From the NCBI RefSeq assembly GCF_003515685.1, contig NZ_QWEG01000006.1:62001-126000 (forward strand): a stretch of DNA of 64,000 nucleotides, written 5' to 3'. Positions 47,100-56,453 of the stretch are shown one piece after another (the stretch's first letter is position 1; each line of letters begins with the position of its first letter). The notes beneath the pieces are model-generated. The model ran no database searches. It was given only the letters and a program-made list of their open reading frames with translations, and had not been told where the DNA came from. A program made the position numbers and the translations under genes. Source of the stretch: Neobacillus notoginsengisoli. GTDB lineage: Bacteria > Bacillota > Bacilli > Bacillales > Cytobacillaceae.

Positions 47100-47199
47100 C
47101 CCTTAAAGAACGGATTAGACTATTTAAACGCTGCATTTCCGGCAGGTTATTTAGGAAATAATCGGTTCATAACTTTATTCTAGATGCGCTATGTATTGC

Positions 47200-47208
47200 A
47201 TTGTACCA
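47200..47208 (-). promoter_or_regulatory. Extended -10 promoter element of clpX
   Basis: Minus-strand TGGTACAAT about 100 bases before clpX, without a good -35. A second TATAAT lies near 47390. The 367-base gap between tig and clpX holds these, the tig terminator, and nothing else I can support. Confidence 0.38.
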
Positions 47209-47425
47209 CATTTTCTATGTTTACTGGAAATAAAAACTCTTGCTGGCTCCTGCTTTGAACCCATTTTCTGCTTATGTAAGACTGACGTATTTCCAATACC
47301 CTAAACGGTGCACTCCTTAAAGCTTATCCAATTTTTCCGCTAATTAAGCCTGTTTTTAACCAATCACATGAAATTTCTATTTATGTATTTACTTACATTA
47401 TAATATGTATCCATTTAAATGTATA

Positions 47426-47457
47426 AAACAAGGCACGATAAATCGTGCCTTGTTTGG
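47426..47457 (-). terminator. Terminator of tig
   Basis: Minus-strand AACAAGGCACGA/TCGTGCCTTGTT perfect 12-base-pair stem with a short loop and T residues, ten bases after the tig stop. Confidence 0.85.
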
Positions 47458-47466
47458 CTTTTGTCC

Positions 47467-48756
47467 TTATTTCGCAACAGTTTTGCTGTTTTCAACAAGG
47501 AAGTCAACCGCTTTATTCTTCTCAATGTCAGATTTAAGTACGTCTGTTCCTCCAAGAGCGGTAACGATTTGCTCTTGAGTCATATTGTACATTTCTGCCA
47601 TTTTCTCAAGTTCGGCATTGATATCCTCTTCAGTTACTTCGATATTCTCAGCATTCGCGATTGCTTCTAGGGTAAGGTTGACACGTACGCGCTTCTCAGC
47701 ATCGGTCTTCATTTGCTCACGAAGGGCTTCTTCATCTTGTCCTGAGAATTGGAAGTATAGCTCAAGATTCATGCCCTGCATTTGAAGGCGCTGCTCAAAT
47801 TCTTGCATCATACGGTCAGTTTCACTTTGAACCATGACGGATGGAATTTCAACTTCTGTCGTTTCAGCAGCTTTTTCTACAACCGTGTCGCGGACATGAT
47901 GTTCTTTTTGGTGGTTTTTATCATGCTCAAGACGGGACTTTATTTTAGCCTTCAACTCATCTAGAGTTTCAACTTCCTCATCCACATCCTTTGCGAACTC
48001 ATCATCAAGCTCAGGTAGTTCTTTTCCTTTAATTTCATGCACAGTCACCTTGAAAGTAGCTGGCTTGCCGGCAAGTTCCGCTGCATGGTACTCCTCAGGG
48101 AATGATACCTCTACATCCTTTGATTCACCAGCTGCAACACCTACTAGTTGCTCTTCAAAGCCTGGAATGAATGAATCTGAACCGAGTTCAAGCGAGTAGT
48201 TTTCAGATTCTCCGCCTTCGAATGCCTCGCCATCAACAAAGCCTTTGAAATCAATAACGACGGTGTCGCCATTTTCAGCAACGCCTTCTTCTTTGACGAC
48301 CAACTCAGCATGGCGTTCTTGAAGAGCTTCGATTTCCTTATTGACGTCTTCATCAGAAACAGTTGTATCAAACTCTTCTACTTCAAGGCCTTTGTACTCG
48401 CCTAGCTTTACTTCAGGCTTAACTTCGACAGTTGCTTTGAATACAAAGCTGGAGCCTTTTTCGAATTTCTCAACATCGATTTCAGGGCGGTCGATTGGCT
48501 CGATGCCTGTTTCATCGATTGCATTTCCGTACGCTTCAGGAAGAAGGTAATCGATTGCATCCTGGTAAAGTGCTTCAACACCATACATTTTTTCGAAAAT
48601 CGGACGTGGCATTTTCCCTTTACGGAAGCCAGGAGCGTTAACCTTTTTCACAACTTTTTTGAAGGCGAAATCAATTGCTTCGTTAACTTTTTCTTCGCCA
48701 ACCTCTACTGTAAGAACCCCGCGGTTCCCTTCTAATTTTTCCCATGTAGCAGACAT
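47467..48756 (-). CDS. tig: Trigger factor (ribosome-bound chaperone, FKBP-type isomerase)
   Basis: Binds nascent chains at the ribosome exit. The ribosome-binding region has the GFRKGKMP signature near residues 43-50. The FKBP domain is at about 150-245 ([20 protein letters not shown] in part), and the rest is the helical chaperone domain. ATG at 48756 seven bases after GGAGGG gives 429 residues. Confidence 0.97.
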   Translation of the reverse strand: MSATWEKLEGNRGVLTVEVGEEKVNEAIDFAFKKVVKKVNAPGFRKGKMPRPIFEKMYGVEALYQDAIDYLLPEAYGNAIDETGIEPIDRPEIDVEKFEKGSSFVFKATVEVKPEVKLGEYKGLEVEEFDTTVSDEDVNKEIEALQERHAELVVKEEGVAENGDTVVIDFKGFVDGEAFEGGESENYSLELGSDSFIPGFEEQLVGVAAGESKDVEVSFPEEYHAAELAGKPATFKVTVHEIKGKELPELDDEFAKDVDEEVETLDELKAKIKSRLEHDKNHQKEHHVRDTVVEKAAETTEVEIPSVMVQSETDRMMQEFEQRLQMQGMNLELYFQFSGQDEEALREQMKTDAEKRVRVNLTLEAIANAENIEVTEEDINAELEKMAEMYNMTQEQIVTALGGTDVLKSDIEKNKAVDFLVENSKTVAK

Positions 48757-48851
48757 ATTTGTTCCCTCCAACTATCTATTCTCCTATTTTATCAATGGTG
48801 GAATAGCCAATTTATGTAAAACATTAGACGTTTACATATTGCAACCACTAC

Positions 48852-48879
48852 ATTATAACACACGATAATGTTCTTTCAA
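48852..48879 (-). promoter_or_regulatory. Sigma-A promoter of tig
   Basis: Minus-strand -35 TTGAAA (48874-48879), 16-base spacer, -10 TATAAT (48852-48857) with TGT extension. Lies between ysoA and tig. Confidence 0.65.
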
Positions 48880-48888
48880 CACCGACGG

Positions 48889-49932
48889 CTAAATTATCGG
48901 ATAAGAAATTTCCTCCACTTTTTCAATCCATTTTACTGCTTTTGCCATATCTCCCTCCTCTCCTTTATATATTTGACCGACACTTTCCATATCCGGCGAA
49001 GATCCAAGATAGGCTATAGCCGTATAATGGAAAGCAGCCGCCCAGGCAGCCGGACTGACCGGTTTTAGTTCAAACGGATAAACCGCAATGTAATGCCTGT
49101 GCACAAGGCTCAAGACACTTTCAAGCAACACCGGTTCACTTTGTTCAAGCTCTTCTTCAAGAAGACGTGCTATTTTTACCTCAATGGGAATCAGATGAAG
49201 CTCAGGCAGTTCATTAGGAATAAAATCTTGTTTGATACCGAATTTCATGACGGTCAGCGGCGTGTTGATTTGTTGCTCTTTACATACATTGAGAAGCATT
49301 GTTTTTAGAAACGGATGACCAGTATCCGCTCCGAGAAATCTCCTTATTTCCGGCAGCAGAGGGTCGATTGGCTGGGATGCAAGTTTCCCTGCAATGACCA
49401 CCTGTTCCCTAAGGTCATTTAATTTGAAAAAATCAAGTTCTCCCGGCCGGATTTCTACAGCTTCTTTATATGCAGGATTGTCTTCATCTAATTGCTCCAT
49501 GCTTTTATGCAGCGGTTCGTTCTCAGCCATTCTTTTGCAAAATTCAAGGATCGTTTGAAAATGTTCTGTTTTTTCTGGCGGAACTTCCCTTTCCTCAAAA
49601 AGAGCCTCAAGGACTTCGGTAATTTCCGAATATTCATGAAGCTGAATCAGGATGGTCAAATACATTTCCGTGAGCTGAAAATAATCCCCCGCTCCTGTCA
49701 AAAGCATTTCACGGCAAAGTTCTTTCGCCTTTCTAAGTGCGCCAGCTTCAAAATAGGCAAGGACAAGCGCTGCCATCACATCACTATTGGCAGGATCCAA
49801 TTCGTAGGCCTGCTCGAGGAAATCGGCGGCTTCCCGGTAATTTTTTACCTGCAGCGCCTCAATCCCCTTTTCAGCCAGCCTGCGCTCCACATTCGGAAAA
49901 AGGATAATGTTTTCTTCGCCACTCTTTTTCAT
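48889..49932 (-). CDS. ysoA: TPR-repeat protein YsoA
   Basis: 347-residue soluble protein with tetratricopeptide-like helices in the first 120 residues (AEKGIEALQVKNYREAADFL and ALVLAYFEAGALRKAKELC in parts). Function unknown; TPR domains usually mediate protein contacts. Upstream of tig, as in B. subtilis. The ATG at 49932 has AAGGATGA at a workable distance; an ATG three codons upstream abuts it. Confidence 0.85.
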   Translation of the reverse strand: MKKSGEENIILFPNVERRLAEKGIEALQVKNYREAADFLEQAYELDPANSDVMAALVLAYFEAGALRKAKELCREMLLTGAGDYFQLTEMYLTILIQLHEYSEITEVLEALFEEREVPPEKTEHFQTILEFCKRMAENEPLHKSMEQLDEDNPAYKEAVEIRPGELDFFKLNDLREQVVIAGKLASQPIDPLLPEIRRFLGADTGHPFLKTMLLNVCKEQQINTPLTVMKFGIKQDFIPNELPELHLIPIEVKIARLLEEELEQSEPVLLESVLSLVHRHYIAVYPFELKPVSPAAWAAAFHYTAIAYLGSSPDMESVGQIYKGEEGDMAKAVKWIEKVEEISYPII

Positions 49933-49998
49933 AGCTGTCATCCTTCGTTCGTAGTTGAAAAAAGTGTAGCACGGCGCTGTGTAAAATACAATTTAGAG

Positions 49999-50125
49999 GA
50001 TGTTTTGGGCTGATACTCCCACGGCTATACCCGTGGGGTTCTGAATCCATTGCCTTCTTCCTGGCCGGCAGCCACTCCCATCCCACCCCTGGAGGAGTGG
50101 GCTTTCCCGTTCGGAGAGTCTGTAA
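49999..50125 (-). mobile_element. Orphan IS200/IS605-type right end (omega-RNA-like remnant)
   Basis: Minus-strand sequence GAACGGGAAAGCCCACTCCT, then CCAGGGGTGGGATGGGAG, and a terminal hairpin CCCACGG/CCGTGGG with GTATAG loop followed by AGTATCA. From memory this resembles the right end downstream of tnpB in IS605/IS1341-type elements of Bacillaceae, which is also the scaffold of the TnpB guide RNA. No tnpA or tnpB frame is present. The element would end just before GCCCAAAACATCC, upstream of ysoA. Confidence 0.6.
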
Positions 50126-50142
50126 TTACTCATTTTAACAAA

Positions 50143-50184
50143 GAAAAAGAGCCGGCCACCTCTTAAAAGAGATGACCGGCTCTT
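50143..50184 (-). terminator. Terminator of tRNA-Arg
   Basis: Minus-strand AAGAGCCGGTCATCTC/GAGGTGGCCGGCTCTT stem (one G-U pair) followed by TTTC, six bases after the tRNA. Confidence 0.85.
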
Positions 50185-50189
50185 GATAG

Positions 50190-50263
<74 letters not shown>

Positions 50264-50312
50264 ATAAAAAAATAAATACTGACACACTATGGTGTTCCTG
50301 AGGACATTTCTT

Positions 50313-50341
50313 ATTATAGTAGGCAAGCAACGACTTGTCAA
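50313..50341 (-). promoter_or_regulatory. Consensus sigma-A promoter of tRNA-Arg
   Basis: Minus-strand TTGACA (50336-50341), 17-base spacer, TATAAT (50313-50318): a perfect match, 50 bases before the tRNA. Confidence 0.88.
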
Positions 50342-50355
50342 CAATTATTTTTTGT

Positions 50356-50392
50356 TAAAAGAGGGAGCAGGCAAGCTGCCCCTCTTTTACTC
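50356..50392 (-). terminator. Terminator of ysnB
   Basis: Minus-strand AAAAGAGGGGCAG...CTGCTCCCTCTTTT stem with T run. It overlaps the last codons of ysnB and separates it from the tRNA promoter. Confidence 0.78.
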
Positions 50393-50902
50393 ACCTATCC
50401 GGAAAATTCTGTGCAATCCAGGAATCTCGCCGTCTTCCAAATCAAACACTCGTACCTCAACTTCACTGTCTCCGAGCCCTAGGATCACATAGGTCCGTTC
50501 CCTCCGTCCTCTTGGTTGCCGGATGCTGCCAGGATTAATGAATAGGATTCCTCCCGACAGTTCCGCCCCAAGAGAATGCGAGTGTCCGAAGCAGACGATT
50601 TTAGCACCGAGCTCTTCCGCCTTGTACTGGAGATTCATCAGAGTCGACTTAACCGAATGGCGATGTCCGTGAGTAACGAAGATTTTTTTGCCGGCGATTT
50701 CAATCAATTCATCATCGGGAAAACCTGGGTAAAAGTCGCAGTTCCCGCCAACAGGGACATAGCCATCCAATGCTGGATCCTCCCGCGGCAATTCCGAGTC
50801 GCCGCAATGGATGAATAAGCTTACTTCCGGATGCTTTTCCCTGATATCCTGAAGCGGCTGCGTCAGTCCGTGGCTGTCACTGACGACTAAAATCCGTTTC
50901 AT
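50387..50902 (-). CDS. ysnB: YfcE-type metallophosphoesterase YsnB
   Basis: 171-residue calcineurin-like phosphodiesterase of unknown natural substrate. Metal-binding motifs in order: SDSHG (residues 7-11), CGDSE, GGNCD, THGHRHS and FGHSHS. ATG at 50902 overlaps the rdgB stop region, so translation is probably coupled; a TTG two codons upstream is the alternative. Confidence 0.92.
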   Translation of the reverse strand: MKRILVVSDSHGLTQPLQDIREKHPEVSLFIHCGDSELPREDPALDGYVPVGGNCDFYPGFPDDELIEIAGKKIFVTHGHRHSVKSTLMNLQYKAEELGAKIVCFGHSHSLGAELSGGILFINPGSIRQPRGRRERTYVILGLGDSEVEVRVFDLEDGEIPGLHRIFRIGE

Positions 50903-50904
50903 AA

Positions 50905-51507
50905 TCAAGCACCCGTCCCACGTTCATCAAGCAATGCTTCAAGGTTTTTCAGTGCATTGGCGCGGTGGCTGATGGCATTCTTTTCGTCTTTTTCCAGTTC
51001 CGCCATCGTCCGTCCCAATTCCGTCACATAGAACACTGGATCATAGCCGAATCCGTTCAAGCCTCGCCGCTCATCAATAATCATTCCTTGGCATGTGCCA
51101 TGAACGGTAACAGTTTCCTTTCCGGGAACGGCCAACGCCAGAGCGCAATGGAATTTCGCTGTCCTTTTCTCTTCCGGCACGCCATGCAACTCCGCCAGCA
51201 CCTTATCAATATTTGCTTCATCGTCCTTTGGCTCGCCTGCATAGCGCGCTGAATAAATGCCAGGCCGTCCTTCAAGCGCATCGACGGCTAGCCCAGAATC
51301 GTCGCCAATGACCGCCTTGCCAATTTGTCTAGATATCGTTTCTGCTTTTAGGATCGCATTTTCGGCAAATGTCGTTCCATTTTCCTCAACATCGGGGGCA
51401 TCAGGAAAATCGAGAAGCGTCAGAACTTTTACTCCTCTTTTAGCAAAAATGGCCTCGAACTCTTTTGCCTTCCCCGGATTCTTAGTCGCAATTAGAACTT
51501 CTTTCAT
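50905..51507 (-). CDS. rdgB: XTP/dITP pyrophosphatase (RdgB/HAM1)
   Basis: Removes deaminated purine triphosphates such as dITP and XTP. Starts [19 protein letters not shown]; catalytic [13 protein letters not shown]; substrate loop [11 protein letters not shown]; end motif SHRANAL. 200 residues. Matches ysnA in B. subtilis and lies between rph and ysnB. Confidence 0.95.
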   Translation of the reverse strand: MKEVLIATKNPGKAKEFEAIFAKRGVKVLTLLDFPDAPDVEENGTTFAENAILKAETISRQIGKAVIGDDSGLAVDALEGRPGIYSARYAGEPKDDEANIDKVLAELHGVPEEKRTAKFHCALALAVPGKETVTVHGTCQGMIIDERRGLNGFGYDPVFYVTELGRTMAELEKDEKNAISHRANALKNLEALLDERGTGA

Positions 51508-51526
51508 CGTATTCGCCTCCCTTTGG

Positions 51527-52282
51527 TTACTTCCTTCTATTGGCCTCTATTTTACCTGAAATTGTTTCTCCAAGCGCGTTTTTTTGCTTCTCGAAAAGTT
51601 CAATCAGTCCAGCCTCTGCCGCCTCAAGCATTTGGGCGAGCTGGCTCCGTGAAAATGTCGACTCTTCCCCTGTTCCCTGCAGTTCGACAAATTCGCCGTT
51701 TCCGGTCATGACGACATTCATATCAACTGCGGCACTTGAATCTTCGACATAATTCAGGTCTAGGACTGCTTGTCCAGTTCCTAGGATGCCGACACTTGTG
51801 GCAGCAAGGAAGTCTGTGATCGGAAAGCGAGTCAATGACTTCTTTTCAACAAGCCCGTTCAGTGCAATCGCCATGGCCACAAAAGCCCCCGTTATGGATG
51901 CGGTCCTCGTGCCGCCATCAGCTTGGATCACATCGCAGTCGATCCATACCGTCCGCTCGCCAATTGCTTCAAGGTCAACAACCGCGCGTAGGGCACGACC
52001 AATTAATCTTTGGATTTCCATCGTCCTGCCTGAAACCTTACCTTTGGAGGATTCGCGGATGTTTCGTTGATCAGTTGCCCGCGGCAGCATGGAATACTCG
52101 GCCGTAACCCACCCTTTGCCTTCCCCTCTCATAAAAGGCGGAACCCTGTCCTCAATGCTGGCTGCACAAATGACCTTCGTGTCCCCCACAGAAATGAGCA
52201 CTGACCCTTCAGGATGTTTCAAATAATTTGTTTCAATATGTATTGGCCTTAACTGCAGCGGTTCCCTGCCATCAAAACGCAT
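51527..52282 (-). CDS. rph: Ribonuclease PH
   Basis: Phosphate-dependent 3' exoribonuclease that trims tRNA precursors. 251 residues starting [16 protein letters not shown]; RNase PH motifs [43 protein letters not shown] (short segments) are all present. GGAGGAAGTAAA precedes the ATG. Confidence 0.97.
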   Translation of the reverse strand: MRFDGREPLQLRPIHIETNYLKHPEGSVLISVGDTKVICAASIEDRVPPFMRGEGKGWVTAEYSMLPRATDQRNIRESSKGKVSGRTMEIQRLIGRALRAVVDLEAIGERTVWIDCDVIQADGGTRTASITGAFVAMAIALNGLVEKKSLTRFPITDFLAATSVGILGTGQAVLDLNYVEDSSAAVDMNVVMTGNGEFVELQGTGEESTFSRSQLAQMLEAAEAGLIELFEKQKNALGETISGKIEANRRK

Positions 52283-52351
52283 TTTACTTCCTCCTTTTAA
52301 TCCGATAATTTTTTAGTAATAGGCTATGTAAAAAACTGTTAATTTAACTAC

Positions 52352-52481
52352 GTTGATTGAAACGGAGGGGACCGACTCCGGCGGGATGTAGCGGCAAAGT
52401 GGAGACCCCACAGGCGCTTTGAGCACCGAGGAGGCCCCACTGACACCCCGCGGAAAGCGTGTGCCCGAAGTGGAAATCAAC
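52352..52481 (-). repeat. GTTGATT/AATCAAC intergenic repeat, copy E
   Basis: 130-base copy in the reverse orientation with intact ends (GTTGATT at 52352, AATCAAC ending at 52481) and the standard core, between gerM and rph. Confidence 0.86.
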
Positions 52482-52507
52482 AGCCAACTTAACAGAGCCA
52501 AGCAATA

Positions 52508-52540
52508 AAGAAGAGGCGGCCGTAATCGCCTGCCTCTCTC
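52508..52540 (-). terminator. Weak terminator after gerM
   Basis: Minus-strand AGAGGC/GCCTCT stem followed by TCTTTATT. Short stem, so uncertain. Confidence 0.3.
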
Positions 52541-52572
52541 ACTCATTATATAGTATAACAAAATTTAGTTTT

Positions 52573-53631
52573 TTAAAAACTGCCGGTATTAACTTTTTGC
52601 GGGCGGGTGACCGGCTCGGTCAGCTTCTTGCCGTCCTCCTTGACAAGCTCTGCTTTGCCATTGACTTGAATGGACACTTTATCAATTCCTTCTTGTTCGG
52701 TCAGAGTAAGGACAAGTGCATCAAGAAGGTGCTGGGAAATAACTTTTTCCTCCTCTTTGAAACTTCCGTAAACAGCTTCATTAAAATTAAGGGTTGCCGT
52801 TCCGTTTTCCACTTTTGGCTTGTCAACAAGCTTGACCTTGTTCATAAAGTCGCTATCCAAGAGGGCAGAGGATGGGCCTTTTGCAAGCTCCATGACGGCC
52901 GCCTCGATATTCGTTTCGATCGTATTGCTCACCCTGCGTGTGACTGGCACATAATAGTAGGCGCCCTCTTTGCCGCCAATATAGTAAACTGTGACAGGCC
53001 TTGTATTCATGATATCCGTTACATTGGATGAATCCATGTTGATTCCTGATGTCCTGGAGAGGTTTTCACTGATTGGTGTTCCATTGACCGGCATTTCGGT
53101 CAGTTCATGTCCGTTCATTTTTAATTTCACTTTTTTGATGGAGTCGAACTGAGTCAATGTCCACGTTACTGCATCTAGAATCCGCTGTTCATCCTCAGGC
53201 TGGTAATTTTTGAATTCCTTCGAAAAGTTTACAATAGCCATCCCGTCTTTTTTGACATCAACCGAAACATCGGTATCAGCCGGGAGGACGGCCCGAAAAC
53301 CGTTCGGAAGCATTTCTGACACAGGTCCATTTTCCACTAGGTGCTCCAACGCCTGTTTGGCAACTGCGGCTTTTTTCGGAAGGCTGAGTGTTTGTGAGAC
53401 TACATAGCCGTCTTTATCAATCAGATAGAGTTCGGTTTTCACCGTTCCTTCCGTTTCTGTCGCTTCTTTATCCTGAATGGAATTTGCTAGGCCGCTGTCC
53501 TTCGTATACGCAGTACTTTTTGGCGGGTCGATTTTTTTTACCGTTTCTGTTCCGAACAACCCGCATCCCGAAAGCAGTAAAGCCGATACAAGAATGGCGG
53601 ATCCGAGCACTCCTTTTTTATTTGTGGACAT
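52573..53631 (-). CDS. gerM: Germination lipoprotein GerM
   Basis: Lipoprotein needed for spore formation and germination. The lipobox LLLSGCG puts the lipid cysteine near residue 23. Two tandem GerMN domains follow (about 80-200 and 230-345); each holds the pair VDVKKDGMAIVNFSKEF and VENGTATLNFNEAVYG. ATG at 53631 six bases after GGAGGG gives 352 residues; 36 upstream codons are unsupported. Confidence 0.94.
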   Translation of the reverse strand: MSTNKKGVLGSAILVSALLLSGCGLFGTETVKKIDPPKSTAYTKDSGLANSIQDKEATETEGTVKTELYLIDKDGYVVSQTLSLPKKAAVAKQALEHLVENGPVSEMLPNGFRAVLPADTDVSVDVKKDGMAIVNFSKEFKNYQPEDEQRILDAVTWTLTQFDSIKKVKLKMNGHELTEMPVNGTPISENLSRTSGINMDSSNVTDIMNTRPVTVYYIGGKEGAYYYVPVTRRVSNTIETNIEAAVMELAKGPSSALLDSDFMNKVKLVDKPKVENGTATLNFNEAVYGSFKEEEKVISQHLLDALVLTLTEQEGIDKVSIQVNGKAELVKEDGKKLTEPVTRPQKVNTGSF

Positions 53632-53696
53632 GAAAATCCCTCCTGAGACAGTTTGTACTACATATATACGAGCCCAGGAGAAAATTAGACCAACCC

Positions 53697-53729
53697 TATA
53701 AAAAAATAAAGCCCCCAAGAGGGAGCTTT
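53697..53729 (-). terminator. Terminator of racE
   Basis: Minus-strand AAAGCTCCC/GGGGGCTTT stem with TCTT loop and a following A/T-rich tail with seven T, seven bases after racE. Confidence 0.75.
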
Positions 53730-53735
53730 CACAAG

Positions 53736-54533
53736 TCAAACCAATGTAATTGTTTTTACATTTTTCACTTCATATCCGAGCCAGTTAGAAGCAATCCTGG
53801 CAAAAATCACGTTGGAACCAGTCGTATAAAATTCGTGCGCAGGTTTTCTGTTCCTGGCGGCGAGCATGCCATTATATTCAAGGATGGTACTGACCTCGCG
53901 GGCGGTTTCATCCCCAGAACTGATGACTTTTACTTCTTCACCCATTTCGGCTTTTATAAGCGGTTCAAGCAGCGGATAATGGGTGCAGCCAAGGATGAGT
54001 GTATCAAGCTTTTCGCCCCTGAGCGGTTCAAGCGACTCGGCCACAATCCTTTTAGCCAGCTCCCCTTCCACCTCGCCGCTCTCGACAAGTGGAACGAACT
54101 TCGGACAGGCCAGGCTCTTGACCGAAACCCTGCTCACAAGTGACTTCAACGCTTTTTCATAAGCCCCGCTCTTTACCGTTCCAATCGTCCCGATAACTCC
54201 AATATGATAGTTGTTCGTATTTTTAATAGCGGCCCTTGCGCCAGGGTAGATAACCCCGATAATTGGGATATCCAGTTCACGGCGGATGTCATCAAGTGCC
54301 GCGGCAGTTGCTGTATTGCAGGCAATGACAAGCATTTTAATCTTTTTCTTCAGTAAAAAACGCGTCAATTGCCATGTGAATTTTTTAACTTCACCGACCG
54401 GCCGGGGTCCATAGGGGCATCTCTTCGTATCACCAAGATAGATGATTTTTTCATTCGGAAGCTGCTTCATGACCTCCTTGGCGACGGTAAGGCCGCCAAC
54501 GCCCGAATCGATGATTCCTATAGGGTGTTTCAA
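53736..54533 (-). CDS. racE: Glutamate racemase
   Basis: Makes D-glutamate for peptidoglycan. The two catalytic cysteines are in [10 protein letters not shown] (near 74) and [12 protein letters not shown] (near 185), and the amino-terminal [17 protein letters not shown] is diagnostic. The chosen TTG at 54533 ([11 protein letters not shown]) lies eight bases after GAGG and matches the family start; a GTG seven codons earlier would overlap ysmB but lacks a site. 265 residues. Confidence 0.95.
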   Translation of the reverse strand: MKHPIGIIDSGVGGLTVAKEVMKQLPNEKIIYLGDTKRCPYGPRPVGEVKKFTWQLTRFLLKKKIKMLVIACNTATAAALDDIRRELDIPIIGVIYPGARAAIKNTNNYHIGVIGTIGTVKSGAYEKALKSLVSRVSVKSLACPKFVPLVESGEVEGELAKRIVAESLEPLRGEKLDTLILGCTHYPLLEPLIKAEMGEEVKVISSGDETAREVSTILEYNGMLAARNRKPAHEFYTTGSNVIFARIASNWLGYEVKNVKTITLV

Positions 54534-54543
54534 AAATCTCGCC

Positions 54544-54999
54544 TCATTTTTCACGCATTTCTTGATGCAATTTAGTCATGTTGGTATGCAAAACCCGAAT
54601 TTCCTCGGATGAAAAGTTCTTTAAAGTATCGTGTAAGTATTCCCGACGCTTTTTAATAACCTCATCAATTATTCTTTCACCTTCCTCAAGAAGATGAATC
54701 CTGACAACCCGGCGATCCTTTGGATCCCTTACACGCATGACAAGGCTGCTTTTCTCCATCCGGTCCACAAGATCTGTCGTCGTGCTGCATGCAAGGTACA
54801 TTTTAGAGGATAATTCGCCAATCGTCATATCCCCATCCTCAAACAGCCATTGCAGGGCAATAAATTGAGGCGGCGTGATTGTATAATCACTTAACAGCTC
54901 GCGGCCCTTCTGCTTAATAATACCCGCAATGTACCGAAGGTCTTTTTCTATGTTAGCTACGATATCCATATCAGTTTTTTCTATTTCAACCTGTTCCAT
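54544..54999 (-). CDS. ysmB: MarR family transcriptional regulator YsmB
   Basis: 151-residue winged-helix repressor-type protein. The recognition region is [29 protein letters not shown] (in segments) and the wing is [13 protein letters not shown]. Ligand and targets are unknown; no operator is evident. ATG at 54999 eight bases after GGGAG. Adjacent to racE. Confidence 0.92.
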   Translation of the reverse strand: MEQVEIEKTDMDIVANIEKDLRYIAGIIKQKGRELLSDYTITPPQFIALQWLFEDGDMTIGELSSKMYLACSTTTDLVDRMEKSSLVMRVRDPKDRRVVRIHLLEEGERIIDEVIKKRREYLHDTLKNFSSEEIRVLHTNMTKLHQEMREK

Positions 55000-55116
55000 A
55001 TCCACCACTCCCATCCTGCTTGTCCTTATTTTCACCTTTTTTACGTAAAAGTTCAAGGGAAAAACGAAAAGCTTGGCTCACTAGCTTGCTCACATTAGCC
55101 AGGATTCATTTTCCAA

Positions 55117-55153
55117 ACAAAAATGGGACCGGCGCCCATTACGGATGCCGGTC
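55117..55153 (-). terminator. Terminator of gerE
   Basis: Minus-strand GACCGGC/GCCGGTC stem with an 13-base loop, then CCATTTTTG, just after gerE. Confidence 0.6.
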
Positions 55154-55157
55154 AATA

Positions 55158-55382
55158 TCACAGTTCAAGCTCCCCCATGCGCAGGAGTTCGACAACTGCC
55201 TGGGAACGCCCCTTTACGCCAAGCTTCTGCATGGCATTTGAAATATGGTTCCGAACCGTTTTCTCGCTTATATATAAATCACCAGCGATTTCCTTGGTTG
55301 TTTTGTCCTGTACCAGCAGTTCGAAAACTTCTCTTTCCCGTTTAGTGAGTAGTGGTTTGTGGCTGAATCCGTTGTCCTTCAA
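55158..55382 (-). CDS. gerE: Late sporulation regulator GerE
   Basis: 74-residue LuxR-type DNA-binding protein that, with sigma-K, tunes coat gene expression. It is a lone LuxR helix-turn-helix: TKREREVFELLVQDKTTKEI, YISEKTVRNHISNAMQKLGV. The start is a TTG nine bases after GGAGGG. A sigma-K-like promoter stands about 70 bases upstream. Confidence 0.96.
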   Translation of the reverse strand: MKDNGFSHKPLLTKREREVFELLVQDKTTKEIAGDLYISEKTVRNHISNAMQKLGVKGRSQAVVELLRMGELEL

Positions 55383-55447
55383 GTATTGTAACCCTCCTTG
55401 CCTTCGCCAGTTGTGAACCGTGGGATGGGTATATAATTAGTCACGAT

Positions 55448-55475
55448 TATCTTATGTCAGCAGTGCTGCAGAAGT
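55448..55475 (-). promoter_or_regulatory. Candidate sigma-K promoter of gerE
   Basis: Minus-strand CATAAGATA (55448-55456) fits the sigma-K -10 form CATAnnnTA, and CAC about 17 bases upstream fits its short -35. gerE is sigma-K-dependent in B. subtilis. Confidence 0.48.
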
Positions 55476-55503
55476 GACTGTTTTTGCTTGAAGAATAAGG
55501 GTT

Positions 55504-55953
55504 TCAGCGGGCTTCGAGAAGTTTTTTCATGGAATCTGTCCAAGGAACTCCTTTTCCGGTTTTCTTGGAAAACTGAACCATAGTTCCCCGTCCTGTAAAA
55601 CATACCTCACCGTTCTCATTTTTGCCCATATAATGCAGATCGACAGACGATGTGCCTGTCCTGTTGGCCTTTACGTGAATCTTTATTTCCTCGTCAAAAA
55701 ATACCTGCTTCAGGAAGTCGCATTGCAGATCTGCGACGACCGGAATTGTTTCACTATTTGGACTTACCCAGTCTTGCATAAAGCCAATATGCTTAAAAAA
55801 CTCGATCCTTGCCAGTTCAAAATATGTAAATGGAACAGTATTGTTCAAGTGGCCAAACATATCGGTTTCCGAAAACCGGACCCTCACCGGGTAATAATAG
55901 CTGAATTCCCTCGTCCACTCCTCCATGTCCGCAATGTAGCTGATTCGTCCCAC
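55504..55953 (-). CDS. ysmA: Acyl-CoA thioesterase-like protein YsmA (4HBT fold)
   Basis: Hot-dog fold thioesterase family. FSETDMFGHLNNTVPFTYFELARIEFF (in segments) is the 4-hydroxybenzoyl-CoA thioesterase/YbgC-like signature with the catalytic aspartate in ETDMFGH. Substrate unknown. The ATG at 55959 abuts GAGAGGGGG, so the GTG two codons later is the better start (149 residues). Confidence 0.88.
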   Translation of the reverse strand: MGRISYIADMEEWTREFSYYYPVRVRFSETDMFGHLNNTVPFTYFELARIEFFKHIGFMQDWVSPNSETIPVVADLQCDFLKQVFFDEEIKIHVKANRTGTSSVDLHYMGKNENGEVCFTGRGTMVQFSKKTGKGVPWTDSMKKLLEAR

Positions 55954-56083
55954 ATTCATCCCCCTCTCAAAAATGAATACTTATTCAGTTTCATTATAGA
56001 ATACAAGAAGGAAGATTGACATATTTTTGCTATGTCGGATTTCTTTCCAAATTTATATAGGCTAAACTAAAGAGTTGTACATA

Positions 56084-56387
56084 GTTGATTGGAGCGGAAG
56101 GCGCGAAGACTCCTCGAAAATCGGGAATTATGCTATCGCATAATTCCTGCGATGCCAATTCACGGAAGCTTTCCTTGTGCTATCGCATTTCCTTCGTGCA
56201 AAGCCTATTCGAGGATGCTGTTTGTCCTGCGGGATGTAGCGGCAAGGTGGAGACCCCACAGGCGCTAAAGCGCCGAGGAGGCTCCACTGACGCCCCGCGG
56301 AAAGCGAAGCGCCTCGTGACAGGCAAAAACCGCCTGCCCCTGCGATGATTATTCCCAGAAGCTTTCCACTGTGGAGCGCAAATCAGC
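56084..56387 (-). repeat. GTTGATT/AATCAGC intergenic repeat, copy F (modules L and R)
   Basis: The longest copy, 304 bases, in reverse orientation between ysmA and the sortase. It has the core plus both extra modules: L, shared with copy D, and R, shared with copy B. Module L is itself enlarged by further small hairpins (GGAATTATGC/GCATAATTCC). The open frame that crosses it is an artefact of the repeat. Nothing else is seen in this 500-base gap except the sortase terminator. Confidence 0.82.
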
Positions 56388-56422
56388 GACCATTTTCAAA
56401 AATTAAGTTCATTTTATTTAGC

Positions 56423-56452
56423 AAAATAAAAACGGGTCCAATGTTGGATCCC
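56423..56452 (-). terminator. Terminator of the sortase gene
   Basis: Minus-strand GGGATCCAA/TTGGACCC stem with one bulge, followed by GTTTTTATTTT, directly after the stop codon. Confidence 0.75.
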
Positions 56453-56453
56453 A

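Noticed and set aside
56085-56348. Open frame of 87 codons between ysmA and the sortase
   Set aside because: It lies entirely in repeat copy F; similar frames arise in copies B and C from the same core.
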